Source: Metridium senile (Eukaryota > Cnidaria > Anthozoa > Actiniaria > Metridiidae). Taken from it: a stretch of DNA of 64,000 nt. The notes under the pieces were generated by a model that worked only from the letters and a program-made list of their open reading frames with translations, was not told the DNA's origin and did not search any database. Both the position numbers and the translations under genes were made by a program. Positions 11,836-23,800 of the stretch are shown here, piece by piece (position 1 is the stretch's first letter; each line of letters begins with the position of its first letter). The DNA lies in assembly GCA_949775045.1 (NCBI GenBank), contig OX459108.1:4704461-4768460 (forward strand). Direction: 5' to 3'.

Positions 11836-12923
11836 AACTCACTTTACGATCTCTGTTGGGCCGGCATTATTTTATTTTATTGTTATTATCACTATCACTA
11901 TTATTTCATTCCATTTTTTATGTCATAATAACATGCTTTTCTGAAAGTTAACTCTAAAATGGTTAACGACCGGGAACCAGTTCATGACAGTTGATTGTTT
12001 AGTACTGATAATCACACTTGGCTACGCTGTCGTTGTCATTTGGATAATTTCCACGTTTTCGACTTTTATTTTACGAATCTGCAGTCTTAAAGGTGTAAGT
12101 TTCGAATATTTATACATATTAAAATCAACTCAAGGCTCTTTGTTGTAATTTGAACCATTTGATCAGCTTAGCATTATCGTTGATGCAAACTCGGCATGTT
12201 TTTGTGTGTATTTCTTTCGGAAAATAAAATAAAAACACCGTATAGTTAAAATATTTTAACATTGTACATTTATGACTTCTTAAATCGCCCTACTACATTA
12301 GCTGTTGTTTTTAGGTAAGTATTTTAACACTTATCGGCTTTTTTAGTCGCAAATGGTCATTAGTCTTATAATTGGATACGTGTAAAAACGCCAAATTCGT
12401 GATACTGTATCTCTTCACCCTTAAAACTTTACAGAAATTTTTGTCTTGTATTTGTTAACCATTATCAGTTGTACATAAAAGTCAAACTTTGTGGTTTTAA
12501 AAAGTTGCCGGATCTTGTATATCGAATTGTTAAGAATGCATACTCAAAATGTAGATTTCATAGCCTGATATGTAAATAAGCAAAAATTTTCTTTAAATAA
12601 ATCTTTTGATACTTTAATACTGTCGTTGTATTTATTATATGTTGTAGTAGGTCTGTACGAATTCCAGGTAAGAAAAAAGCTATATTTTTAGAGAAATTGA
12701 TTTGTAAAGTTGGTGTAAATTTCAAGCAATTTTTATCGTTTGTCTGACTACATTCCCTTAAACCTCGATATCTGCTAGAGAATTTAATATTTTTGTTTTA
12801 TATTGCACACAGTTAATATTTACACTAAAATACATATCTCGGCCAAAAATGAAAGAAATCGGTGATACCCGTTGTAGACACATATTTCGATTTTGCATGG
12901 TTTACACACGGACTCGCTCTTAA

Positions 12924-15900
12924 AGCCATAGTTTTAGTTATTGCAACCTATGATTTTCATATGCAAGCCTATAGACCATGTATTGAAAGACACAGTTTGA
13001 GTTATTGCAATCTATGATTTTCATATAGTCTACAACCACTAGAGATAATTTTCACATTCAAAAGTGACACAATGTATGGCTAATTTATTTTTCCTTTTTT
13101 AAGGTGTTACCTTTACACTCTGGTCAAACCCTCTCAATAGGAAGCTTTGTCCTTTGACTGCACTCTTCACATGGATTCTCGTCTCAGGTAAAAGATTTTA
13201 TTTATTTATTCTATAAATCCCAGTAAGCAATATGAATCCATCTTAATGTAGTAAAGTTGTTTTGTTAAAAGGCACATATGTAAAAAATGTACAACAAGTA
13301 ACAAAGCTAGCGATCAATCAAATCCGTAAAATAGAAACTGCGGGGCAGGTAACTCTTTGATCTCGGCGAGTCGTATAGCGGGAAAATAATAATAACTTCA
13401 AACCTTTTTTATTTTTTATGATTTCGATTTCAATATCGAAATCTTTGTTCTTTTAGCTTTAAGAATATATATACTTTGTTACAAATATTTTGAAATCTGT
13501 ACGCACTACACGACCTCCTTTTGGGAGGGAAAACTAAAAACTGCCAGCCTGGCTTTGTATTTTAATCAAAAGGGACTGGGAAAAATCCAAAACAAAATGG
13601 CGATCGAACCGAAGCTAAAAAATATACTTTTCTATTCTTCATTTTAGACAAACATTTCATCCTGTAACCTTCGTACTCCATATTGGAATTTATTTGAAGT
13701 AAACAAAATTAATAATATTTATTAATGTCTCTTGTTTGTTATCCTTAATCTTAATTTACTACTATTATAATACATTTACAATAGTATCGAATTGCAATCT
13801 GTAATTTCAAATTTGAATTTGTACTTAGGCAATTTGTCTTCATGTGCTATACACACAAAACAAAAAATTGAATTTCCTAAATAACATTGTATGATTGGTT
13901 TATCTTATTTGTTTTATCAGACAAGGCAATTTCATAAGTACAATTTCAAATTAAAAAATACAGTTTCATAGATGGAAAACTGTTCACTTTTCTATTTTTT
14001 TTTTAAAAAATATGTGTTAATGTTATCTATATTTATTTTAGATACGGGATGATCCATCTCTCACTCAAGTGGAATGGGCAAGAGTAGAAATGGACGAAAA
14101 ACGTATGAAAAAAAATACTTGTTCTTAATACATGTGATTTATTGTTAAATGACTTGAATATTACATTTTATAATTTGAACTACTCTAATATTAGACCCAT
14201 TTTCTTAAGAGTGGAAAACTTACAGAACCGTACCGTAGCCTTAACCTGTATCGTAAGTTCTACAAAAACATTCGACAATTCTACAGTAACAGTACCGTAA
14301 CTGTGCGGTAAATATTACGGACAGTTTACCACTCCTACGAAAATCGCTCTATCTATTATATTTCATATTTAGTTACCTAACTAAATGGGTAATTTGGTAT
14401 CTTTGACTGTAACTGAATTAACAAATATAACATGAATTACAATGTACTAGCACTTGCAAACATTGATAACTTCTTTTGAAATACATTTTCAGATATAACA
14501 TTTACTTTTATAATGTAATTTATAAAAAATAATTTTCTTGCTCAAACTTATCACCTACAAAAAGCAAGTTAAAGACAGCATGTTTTTTAGTACATTTGGC
14601 TTGTAAGTTGACACTAATCTCTTCACACCTATATATTTGTACAATTTCAAGTTCAGCAGTTTTCGAAAATATTTGTATCAAAATATTGATTTTCCATAAA
14701 TACAACCTAGTATATAATATACATGGGCAACTATTCCGGCCACTGAGGCTGAGCCCGCAATGAGGCAGCGAATACCATGTGTAAAATAGAAAATCAACAC
14801 GGATTCGGGAATCCAAGATAGAATCAAAATCGTTTTTACAAAATTAAGTTACATACGTTTCTTTTAGTGAATTTAACACCGAAGGATATAAAAGCAGTTA
14901 TCAAACTGTAATTCTTGGACATTTGTAGAGTTTAATGTTATAAAATTGGTAATTTACAAGCGAAATAACATAACAAGGACATGTTGACGATTTGAGGAAA
15001 ACACAGGGAGCCCAAGCTCGCATTTAAGGCCCACTTTCTTGTTACGGTTTGCCTGTGCTTTAACAGCTATAACATGACTCTCTATTGTAAATAAGAGATG
15101 GGAAAACTAGCTTCATTTTGGTATTATTACTCGTGCCCAGGCCTATGGCCTACACGAGTCTTAAAATGCAACGCGGTTTTTTTTAATTTTTATTTTTGGT
15201 TTCCATTTCAGAAGTTGTACTTCGGAAAGTCCGAAGATGTCCGAAGATGTTACGAACCGCTAAAACAAGCCATAAATCGCTCGATATTGAAGTAAATGTC
15301 CTCAAACTTTACAGAAATCCTAAGGTGTGCGTGTTATAAAATGCTTTAGTTAGTTAATTGCGCTTTCCAGTCTTAAAAGAATGGGGGGGAAATATGAATG
15401 AAAAGGTAAAAGATTTGAGATTTACTACAAACCACTTTTATCAATGTTTTCCAGTGGCCTAATTGTGTAAAATAGTTACACAAACACCTTATTAGCATAT
15501 TATTGGAAAGAATTTCAAATTTGAATTTGAAAACTGGGTTATACATATGTTGTAATAATTAAGAAAAGAATAAGAACAGAGGCATTTTAATAATATTATT
15601 TTAATAATCTATTGTTTAATCAACACTTTTCAGTTGTAAATAGTAAAAATTAATACAAACTTTAAATTAAAGTGCCTCAATTTACTCCATAAAACATGCA
15701 TATTGGCTCTCCAATACAATAAACGTATAATACACAAATAATTTATCATGAAGTATAGTATAGTATACATACACATTCCATATATGTATTTTTATATATA
15801 TATATATATATATGTGTTTTTGAAAATATGTCAATTGTGTATTTATGCAAATCATTTTTATTTTGTTGCAGCAGAGGTCAAAAAGAAAAAAAAAGAAAAA

Positions 15901-16222
15901 AAGGGGCAAAGCCGAAACTAATAATTATTTAACTAATAATTAGTTATTTTACTTTAAACTATATTACTTGACCCAAAATGCATTTTGTTCTTGCAATGTA
16001 CTATTCAGTATGCAGTATTCAGTATTCTCCTTTTTTTGAAATAGCTGTATATTGTTTTTTCTGTTCCTGTTCAATACTATAATACATATGGTTTCTCGTC
16101 CAATTTGGGATTAATTCACATTAGTAATTAATTCCGTAGGCCAAGGCCAAGTGCAATTTGGCTCTTTTAAAAGAACATACACTTACTTGCAAGAACGTTG
16201 TCATTAACATTTGAACATTTGT
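12924..16222. other. Intergenic or intronic AT-rich sequence
   Basis: No recognised gene. Two copies of AGTTATTGCAAYCTATGATT lie at about 12933 and 12996; a related word also abuts the left TTAA at 9711. A possible short exon ending CTCGTCTCAG before GTAAAAG (13188) and another after TTTATTTTAG at 14041 (frame IRDDPSLTQVEWARVEMDEK) have plausible splice borders but no family match. Around 13693-13800 lies a copy of a dispersed repeat also found at 49413-49520. A (TA)n tract is at about 15795-15815. Confidence 0.4.
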
Positions 16223-16320
16223 AATTTAGTGGATTAGGAATAAATTAAAAGTACAAAAGAAAGAGTTCTGCTTCAATGATCTTCTTTTGTACTTTTAATT
16301 TATTCCTAATCCACTAAATT
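16223..16320. repeat. Perfect 39-bp hairpin
   Basis: The left arm 16223-16261 (beginning AATTTAGTGGATTAGG) and right arm 16282-16320 are exact reverse complements around a 20-bp loop. There is no coding content. It may be a very young foldback or a structured element about 1.5 kb upstream of the 22-exon gene. Confidence 0.9.
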
Positions 16321-17640
16321 CAAAATGGTTTCGACAAATCGAAATGGTTTTGAGTTACTTGGAACCGTTTCGAAAAAGATCTCAAAATCATTTTGAAGTT
16401 CGTAATTTATTTACAAACGGCGGGCCGTACATATGGTATGGTTTTTGGACTTTTAGCCGTTAGGGTATGATTTTTTTATTTTACAACTTGTCTTTGGTAT
16501 AGTAAATTTTTTCTCTTGGATAGGGTCACTTTGTAAATATGAAATGGTTTGTTTCTAATAAAATTGTGAATGTTATTCAAGGACAATTGTCATATTCTAG
16601 TTTTGTATTTTATTAGCTTCAAGAATATACTGTCTGTAATATAGCGTTAATTTATATATGTGTTTATTAAAGAAAATCCGATACATGTGAGTAAAAAGAA
16701 GAACCAAAAAAATAGAAGGCCTATACCCCACTCCCCACTAACCATTAACACTGCACCCTTTTATTTCGTGTTATAAGACTTTAGGGATGGACTATTTGAT
16801 ATTTAATGACAGGTGATTTCCTTACAATAAATAAACTCGGAGAAAATTAACTTACATCAAACTTGTTCAAACAATTCTAAGCACGAAGCAAAAAGAAACA
16901 AATAAGAATGATAAGGAGGAAATGGCAATGTGATAATATGTATGGAATGCTTCTATGTTTCAATTACGTCGTTGAACTTCAAATGGGTTTCATTATGAGT
17001 TTTGCTTCAAAGTATGTACTATTTCGCTGATATTTCGAGAGTTTTCGATTATTTTTTAACGTTTTTAAGGTTTGAAGAAAAAGGATTTTAGATTTTCCAA
17101 AAGTCTTTCAAAATAATCACATACGATCTCTGTCCATGTCGTGCTTCTTCAGTTATGCATGGGTCAACGGGACCACGTAGATCACGTAAGCACTACCCCG
17201 AACAAACAACTTTTTTCAACCATTGCGCTTTCGCTCGTTGCTTTCAAGTCACTAATAAGTTATTTAAACAGTACTTGGAAAACCCTCTCCTACAATCGAA
17301 ACATTTACAAACTTTGTGAATCATATAGTATTGTCCGTTGACGTGACAAGGAATCGCTACTCATCTCACAAGGTTTTTTTCTACATCAAAAAGTTTATTC
17401 AACATCAAAAAGGTTTTTTTACATCAAAAAGGGTTTTCCTTTCCTATTTTTAAAGATTGCATGTTTTCTTGTTTCATTTTTTTCTGATTAAAAATTCCCC
17501 ATTCCATTTCAACATTCCATTTCCCCATGACTGATTCCTTGTGTTTTAGAGATAGCCCTTTAATGTACGTCTAAAAGAAACATTCTTGAAGACGATAAAA
17601 GAGCTAGTCCAAACATTCCTTTTATGATAAGGGAATTCCT
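16321..17640. other. Upstream intergenic sequence of the 22-exon gene
   Basis: No coding sequence was recognised. It contains AT-rich stretches, short ATCAAAAAGG(T)TTTT repeats near 17385-17430, and inverted-repeat-like words (AAATGGTTTCGA...TCGAAATGGTTT) near 16322-16350. Confidence 0.4.
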
Positions 17641-17654
17641 CTGAAATAAGACTG

Positions 17655-17857
17655 CTCGCTGATTGGTTGGCTGTAATGTGAACCTATGCCCTCTCCCATG
17701 TACATAAATGAGAATGAGAATGTGTAGTCCTGTCAAGCCGACTGCTCTCTCGTGTTCAGCTTCTCGTGTTAGCTATTTGGAGATCCCTCTAAGTTTTGAT
17801 ACATTTTGCTATCCTTTTGTAATTTGTAAGTCTTTTAAGTCAATTGCTGTGTTTGCG
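17655..17857 (+). promoter_or_regulatory. Candidate promoter/5'UTR of the 22-exon gene
   Basis: GCTGATTGGTTGGCTG near 17657 contains an inverted CCAAT box. No TATA box is evident. An in-frame ATG exists at 17708, but the ATG at 17858 has the better context (GCGATGG) and lies at a more typical distance from the CCAAT box. The start is therefore placed at 17858, with the longer form as an alternative. Confidence 0.35.
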
Positions 17858-20800
17858 ATGGAAAATTTTAGCCTTGAAGCAACTTCGGAGAAAAGTAATA
17901 AGGTTAGTATAATACCTTATTATATGGATAAGTCTGAGTCAAGAATTTAGTCAAGAATTTAGTCACTGAGCTAAATTGTCGCACGTGCGTGTCTTATTTT
18001 CCAGAACCGGCCTCGATTTGTTGTTGAGGATGGAACAACATATTTTTTAAATGAAGAAGGGAAAACCATCTTTGGAGATTTCGCCCTGAAATTTATTGGC
18101 GAGTTGCAGTGTAGAAAGGAAGAAAGACACGGTTTTTGGGTGGCTTCGTGCACCATAAGGACACGTGGCAAATTACAAACAAAGTAAGTAAAGTTTAAAA
18201 ATTCAGATTCCAAAAATCCTGTAAGCACATTCTATCCATATGAATTATTACTCATTTAACATTGGGGTACTCTCTTTGTCCAAGTGGTAGGGGTGATCGG
18301 TGGAGATTTTGAAAATGACCCCTAAAAGGTCAGACGCACAGATACAAGTAAAACAGAGTAAAAACGACCCTTACAACTGATTTTTGAGCCAAATCTCTAA
18401 ATGGAGCCTAAAAGGTACGCACTGGAAATATTTTAACTCTAAAAGGTACGCTGATCACCCCTACCACTTGGATAAAGGGAGAACTCCCCCCGGGCAATGA
18501 GTGTTCTTGAATATTGCATTGAGGAAGGATAGCAGATTAAGGCTACTTTCTCACTTCGTGCTCTTTTGTAAAAGACAGAAGAAGCTGTAAAGAAAGCCCC
18601 TTCACATTTGTAATGTTCTAAGAACAAAACTCTCTTACTCGCATGTTCTGAATCATCTTTTCCTATATATTTTTTTATTCATTGATTTGTTATGATTTTT
18701 TTCCTTTGCTTTTAGGAATGTTGTGCTCCCTGCAAATGCCTTTGATTCCCGGGTAAAGTTCTTGCAAGAATTGAGGGGTCGTATCGGTTGTGGCCTGGTC
18801 AATCTGACCGGGACAGCGACTGCAGCAACATTGGCTGACTACTACACATGTCTAAAAAGCGACGTTTACGCGGATGCGGAGTTAAAAAAAGAATTCCATA
18901 AGGCGTACCATTTGGGTTTCCAATACAATGGATATTGGGTGCTATCGAGGGAAGTAAGTACAACTGAAATGCATATAAGTATAGTGCTGGGATGCTTACT
19001 GGTCTGAAAAAAAATAATCTTACAGTCACACTTTTAATTCTAATGCTCTACCTTTTACAATATGATTTATAAAGTAATAATAACATTTTAGTCTGATTAT
19101 CAAAGATGGACAATATAATAGAAACGCAAGAAATTCAATAATGCTCTTTATTTAGGATATTATTATTTATAACATACTAATAACAATTTAGTATAATTTC
19201 GTCAATATAGAAACATTCTTCAGAAAAAAAAACTAGTTCAATTCACTGGCAGAAACATTCTTATTTATAGTCTTCGATGGCGTTGATTGAATTCGTTTAT
19301 ACACCTTTTCGCGGGATAATATTGTATGAACGCATGATCAGAACAAATTTGGCCAATCAACCATCCCCCAAAACAACAACCCCCCACCCCTCCCCCCAAC
19401 CCCCAGTCCCTAATGCACATGCATTTCTGGCACAAATGTCAAAATCCAAAATGGCGGCTTGCTTATATCTTGAATTGTCAAGAACTTTGATATTTTACAG
19501 CTAATAGTCTTAATCTTTGTATTTGTTCTGGTGAAAATTAGTATTTTTGCATCAACGTCAAGCTGGACCGAAATGTGTAATGCTTTTTGGAGAAATGGAG
19601 ATGGAGATTATGATTTAAAAACATTTCGCTCCTAGAATTATGTGTATTTAAAGTTATTATCATAATTTCATCACATTTTGTAAAATATAAGAAGCGGATA
19701 TAAAAAGCTTAAAAAAAAAGCTATAAAAAGCTTAAACCAGAAAGGGACAATTATTTTTCATCTGTAGACTAAAAAAGTTGATTTTTGTTTGATTTATTTC
19801 AGTTACATATCTATCAAAACACACTGGTTACTCCAGAGCAACATCGCTACTTTTTAGAAGAAGATGGTTGCACGCAGCTTAGTCAATTTGGCACTGCTCT
19901 TGATGAACATCTATTTGATCCAGATATCCTTCAGTCTGTATGTAAACGGTATGTTTTTGCAAAACTGTCCGGAAACTAATTATCTTGGAAATTTCAATTA
20001 ATTTTGGACTTCCCTTTTTGCAGCTACATTGATCTATCATCAAACTTCGGATGCAATGACATTCCTTTCCAGTTGTCAACTGCATTTGTCATTTGCAGCC
20101 TAATAAAAGCTGTCCTGCAACAAACAAGGCATGAAATTGACTTCTCAGGTGAATCAGCAGTCTTGTGTGTGTATATTATTTCTTATTGTACTAAAGAAAA
20201 ATTTTGGTATTAATGTTGTGAAAAAAAGTCACTGTATTTCACATTTATAGCCGAAATTATAGCTTTTTCGAAGCTAATTAATTGATTTTATTTTGGGTCC
20301 CTAAATCAAGGCATATGCAGAGCCAATGATTTAATTTAAACCAACCAGACTAATTACTTGACACCTGTATATCTACCAGATCTCAGACCATTGAATGGTT
20401 ATCTACTGCATGATAAAAAAATACATGCACAACGCTTAATTTATATAGTAAATTTAATTGCACCCGCATTGCAAATATAAGAATATTCCACACTTATTAC
20501 AATCTTGCAGTTACCCAAAGTGCATGATGGGTACTGCGTCCTATTGCTTACATATATTAATGTCATGTATTTTTTTTCCAACCACAGATGAGAGCTGCAT
20601 TGGGGTGATATTTTCGAATGAAAGAAATGTTGGTAAATCCCAGACATTAAAGATATTAGGCAAAGGACAAGGAATTGCTTCGAAGTCACACCCACTTCTC
20701 TGTTCAGGGGGTGATCAGACTATAAGTGGAGTCTCACTGTGAGTTGCTATATACTTCTGTGTTTATTTTAGTAAACTAGATATCGATATAAATGTTTAGC

Positions 20801-23800
20801 TCGTGACAAAATATTATTAATGTTATATGTGTTTTTAGTGCAGTGACATGAGATGAGATAAGAAAATTAGATAGTAATATATAGATAGTGACTATATACA
20901 GGGGATTCAAAAAAAGGCATAGAATGGAAGTCAACATTATTTTTTCATGTCTTCACAGTAAAGTCCTTATGTCAGCTTTGAACAGCACTAATCTCACAAC
21001 ATTGGTGGATGATCCAATTATGACATCATCAATGTGTGAATTTTTGCTTCAAGTGCAGAGTGGACTTCCACAAGGGTCCCTACGGACTGGCTTGTCCCAA
21101 CCAATGGGAAGTATAATGCTGAGCACAAACTCACAGGACAACGAAAGGTAAAATAACAAAGTTATTGTTAATTTTTATTGTTTTGTGCTTTTATAGCATG
21201 CTAAATCTAAACTTCACTTATAATTAGTGGTGTGTTAAAAGTAATTTGTATTGAATATAGACAAATTGACATCACACTGAAAGGAAAGCTGCAAAAGAAT
21301 TTAAAATAGTTTTTTTGTAAAGCAGGTTACACAGTCCAAAACTTAACTATTCAAACTATAGAAAGGTTATCTAGAACAAAAAATTAATTAGATCAAGAAC
21401 GCAATTTTCTAATTGAACATGTGGTTCTAGCTCTAGGGAGTTTTGATTTGCAAAAAGTTGCCTTAAATTAATTCAGGGATAGGGGATTGCTGTTAGTACT
21501 AAAGCATGGCTATTATTCATTTAGATTGCATGGACGAAGCATCAGGTTTGTGTTTGCAAAAGATGCAAACTTCACAACGGTGAATGAAAAGAACTTGGCA
21601 GAACTATCGTCTTTAATTGACAACAACAAAGTAAGTTTGAATGCGTAAATATCTATAAATATAAATCACTTCAATATATGATATCTTCTATCCCTGCAAT
21701 GAAAAGCTGTAAAAAGCAAAACATATGTTGCTGAAGATAAAATATATACAGCCTTTTGCACAAATTATGAGAATTCTATATATATATATATATATATACA
21801 TGTATATATATATGCCTTTTGTTTCCCTATTGTTTCACCTCTCTCAACAATAGGGAAACAAAAGGCATATATATATATAGAATTCTCATAATTTGTGCAA
21901 AAGGCTGTATATATATATATATATGGATGTATCTATTCTGACTCTACAATCCATATAAATAAATATATATGTATATATAATATAAATACAACGTTAGAGT
22001 TGATTTATAAAACCATTTATATCTGGTTGCAATAACGTTTTCCACCTCAGAAATACATATATAAACATATAACTGACACGTGACTTATCGTATGTAGGCT
22101 TTTTCTTATCGAAAATGTGCTCAAAATATTTGTTGTATAATCCTATTCTCTATTAAAGCAAAGTGCTGAACAAAAATGAGTATTGGAGGTATATATTGGA
22201 GCTAAAAGCACATTCAATAAAACCCATTCACGTGACAGTTATATTTCTGAGGTGGACAACGTTATTGCAACCAGCTATATATATATTAAATTCTCATAAT
22301 TTTTAAGAAACAGTTTATATATATATAATAATTGTAGACAAGAAATAACATTCTGCTGTTACTCAGATTCCCATGCTTAAAATGATTATTAGACAAATGT
22401 GTTAAACCGCAGACATTTATGTGTGCCACTAAAGCTTATCAGTTTAGTTATTTATGTATTCTGTTTTGTTATTATGCTCAGTGGGTAAGTGTTTTAGTTG
22501 GGGCATCAATACTGTCAGAATTGCACATCAATTCAGTTCCCTTTTCAAACACAGGGTCAATAAATTAAAAGTTGTAGACTTCCATTTTTAGGGCTTCCTT
22601 GTTGCATGGGTCATGCGATACTTGCCGCTATGGCTGAAAATAACAAAGGGAAGAAGAGAAGATGCAGCTGTGACTGCTATTAGGGAAGTGCTGAGTAAGG
22701 CCATACCAGAACAGCAGCACAGATGGCATAAGGGGGTGGCCAGAGTGTTATACACCTATCTTGTGGTGAGCACATTACTGAGACATTAAAATATACACCT
22801 GGATGCTGAATTAATGGTGGAGGGATATGCAAATAGGCTTCCATGTTTCTGTATTATTACTTCTGGTAGCCCTCCTCCAGCCACCATTCAGGATTAATGT
22901 TTAGCTAAACTGTACTGTATGTGTAACTTTAGGAATAAATGTTGTGCAGCAGAGCTCATGCTAGCAATAAGGATTGCCAGGTATACCAAGAAGGGTTTTG
23001 GAGGCAGCTAGTACTTTTTGAAGTGTTATTTAGTCAGACATAAAGATAATTGTTTGACTATTTGTAATTATAATGCATTTACTGCAGCTTTATAATTCAA
23101 CTAGATGTACATGAATTAGTAGTTTTAATGTTGTTCTTATTATGATATCCATTACTTTGTATGATATCAGGAATAATGGTACAATAATTCTTATTAATCA
23201 TTATTCAATTTCTTTAAAAAGTTCCATCATGTAGCAGGGACAGTGCCAGATTTGGAAGGAGCTGTATCCCACATGGTAGTAGCTGGGAAAGAAAATAAAG
23301 AGGGAAACTCCTTCTGGGTACTGCTCCAGAAGGAAATTAACCAAAATCTCTCTGACCCAACAAAACCAGTAAGTCGAGACTACAAGTTCCAAATTCTTGT
23401 GTAGCTCACACAGGGAAACAATTTTCACTTATTACAAAACAAGTAAAACTATAACTGTTATTTAAAATGAAAATAATTACGAAGTATGGAATAGAACATG
23501 TGCCTGATGATCAACCATTCAATTACCTTTTACCCACAGCTGTAAATCTAAGTCCCAGCTAATGCGTTGTCATTTTAATTTGTGCATTTTTGGTAGAAAT
23601 CAAAAATCCAACAAACAAGTAAAACCCATAGGATTGTTGGCTGAGGATAACTGTCTGCCATGAGCATACATGTATAGTAAATATTGCACCTTAAAACATG
23701 CATCGTTTATACTTAGGTTAACTATTGTTTGCTTCTTGTAATAGGCGTTGACATGGCTTAACCCAACTGTTAAAGTGGATGTAAAGGGGTCACCTTCTCC

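Larger units (their letters stand above)
9731..12919. mobile_element. TTAA-flanked DNA transposon, about 3.2 kb
   Basis: The left end GAGCGAGTCCGCGTG directly follows TTAA (9727-9730). The right end is its inverted match, CACACGGACTCGCTC, directly followed by TTAA (12920-12923). Imperfect identity continues for about 80 bp inward at both ends, including the words AAACCATGC and ATCACCGATTT. TTAA duplications are typical of piggyBac and Kolobok elements; the terminal bases are not the piggyBac CCY start, so Kolobok or a related group is more likely. One decayed exon is visible inside (10895-11342) and a smaller MITE is nested at 11580-11835. No transposase catalytic domain was recognised, so the copy is probably dead or non-autonomous. 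Confidence 0.7.

Noticed and set aside
9731..12919. piggyBac assignment for the TTAA element
   Set aside because: TTAA fits, but the terminal bases are GAGCG, not the usual CCY, and no piggyBac transposase motif was seen.
15682..15909. Minus-strand ORF of 75 codons
   Set aside because: Made largely of (TA)n and A/T homopolymer translation.
17708..17857. N-terminal extension of the 22-exon gene from the in-frame ATG at 17708
   Set aside because: Too close to the CCAAT box, with a hydrophobic Cys-rich reading unlike the rest; ATG 17858 has better context. Kept only as an alternative.
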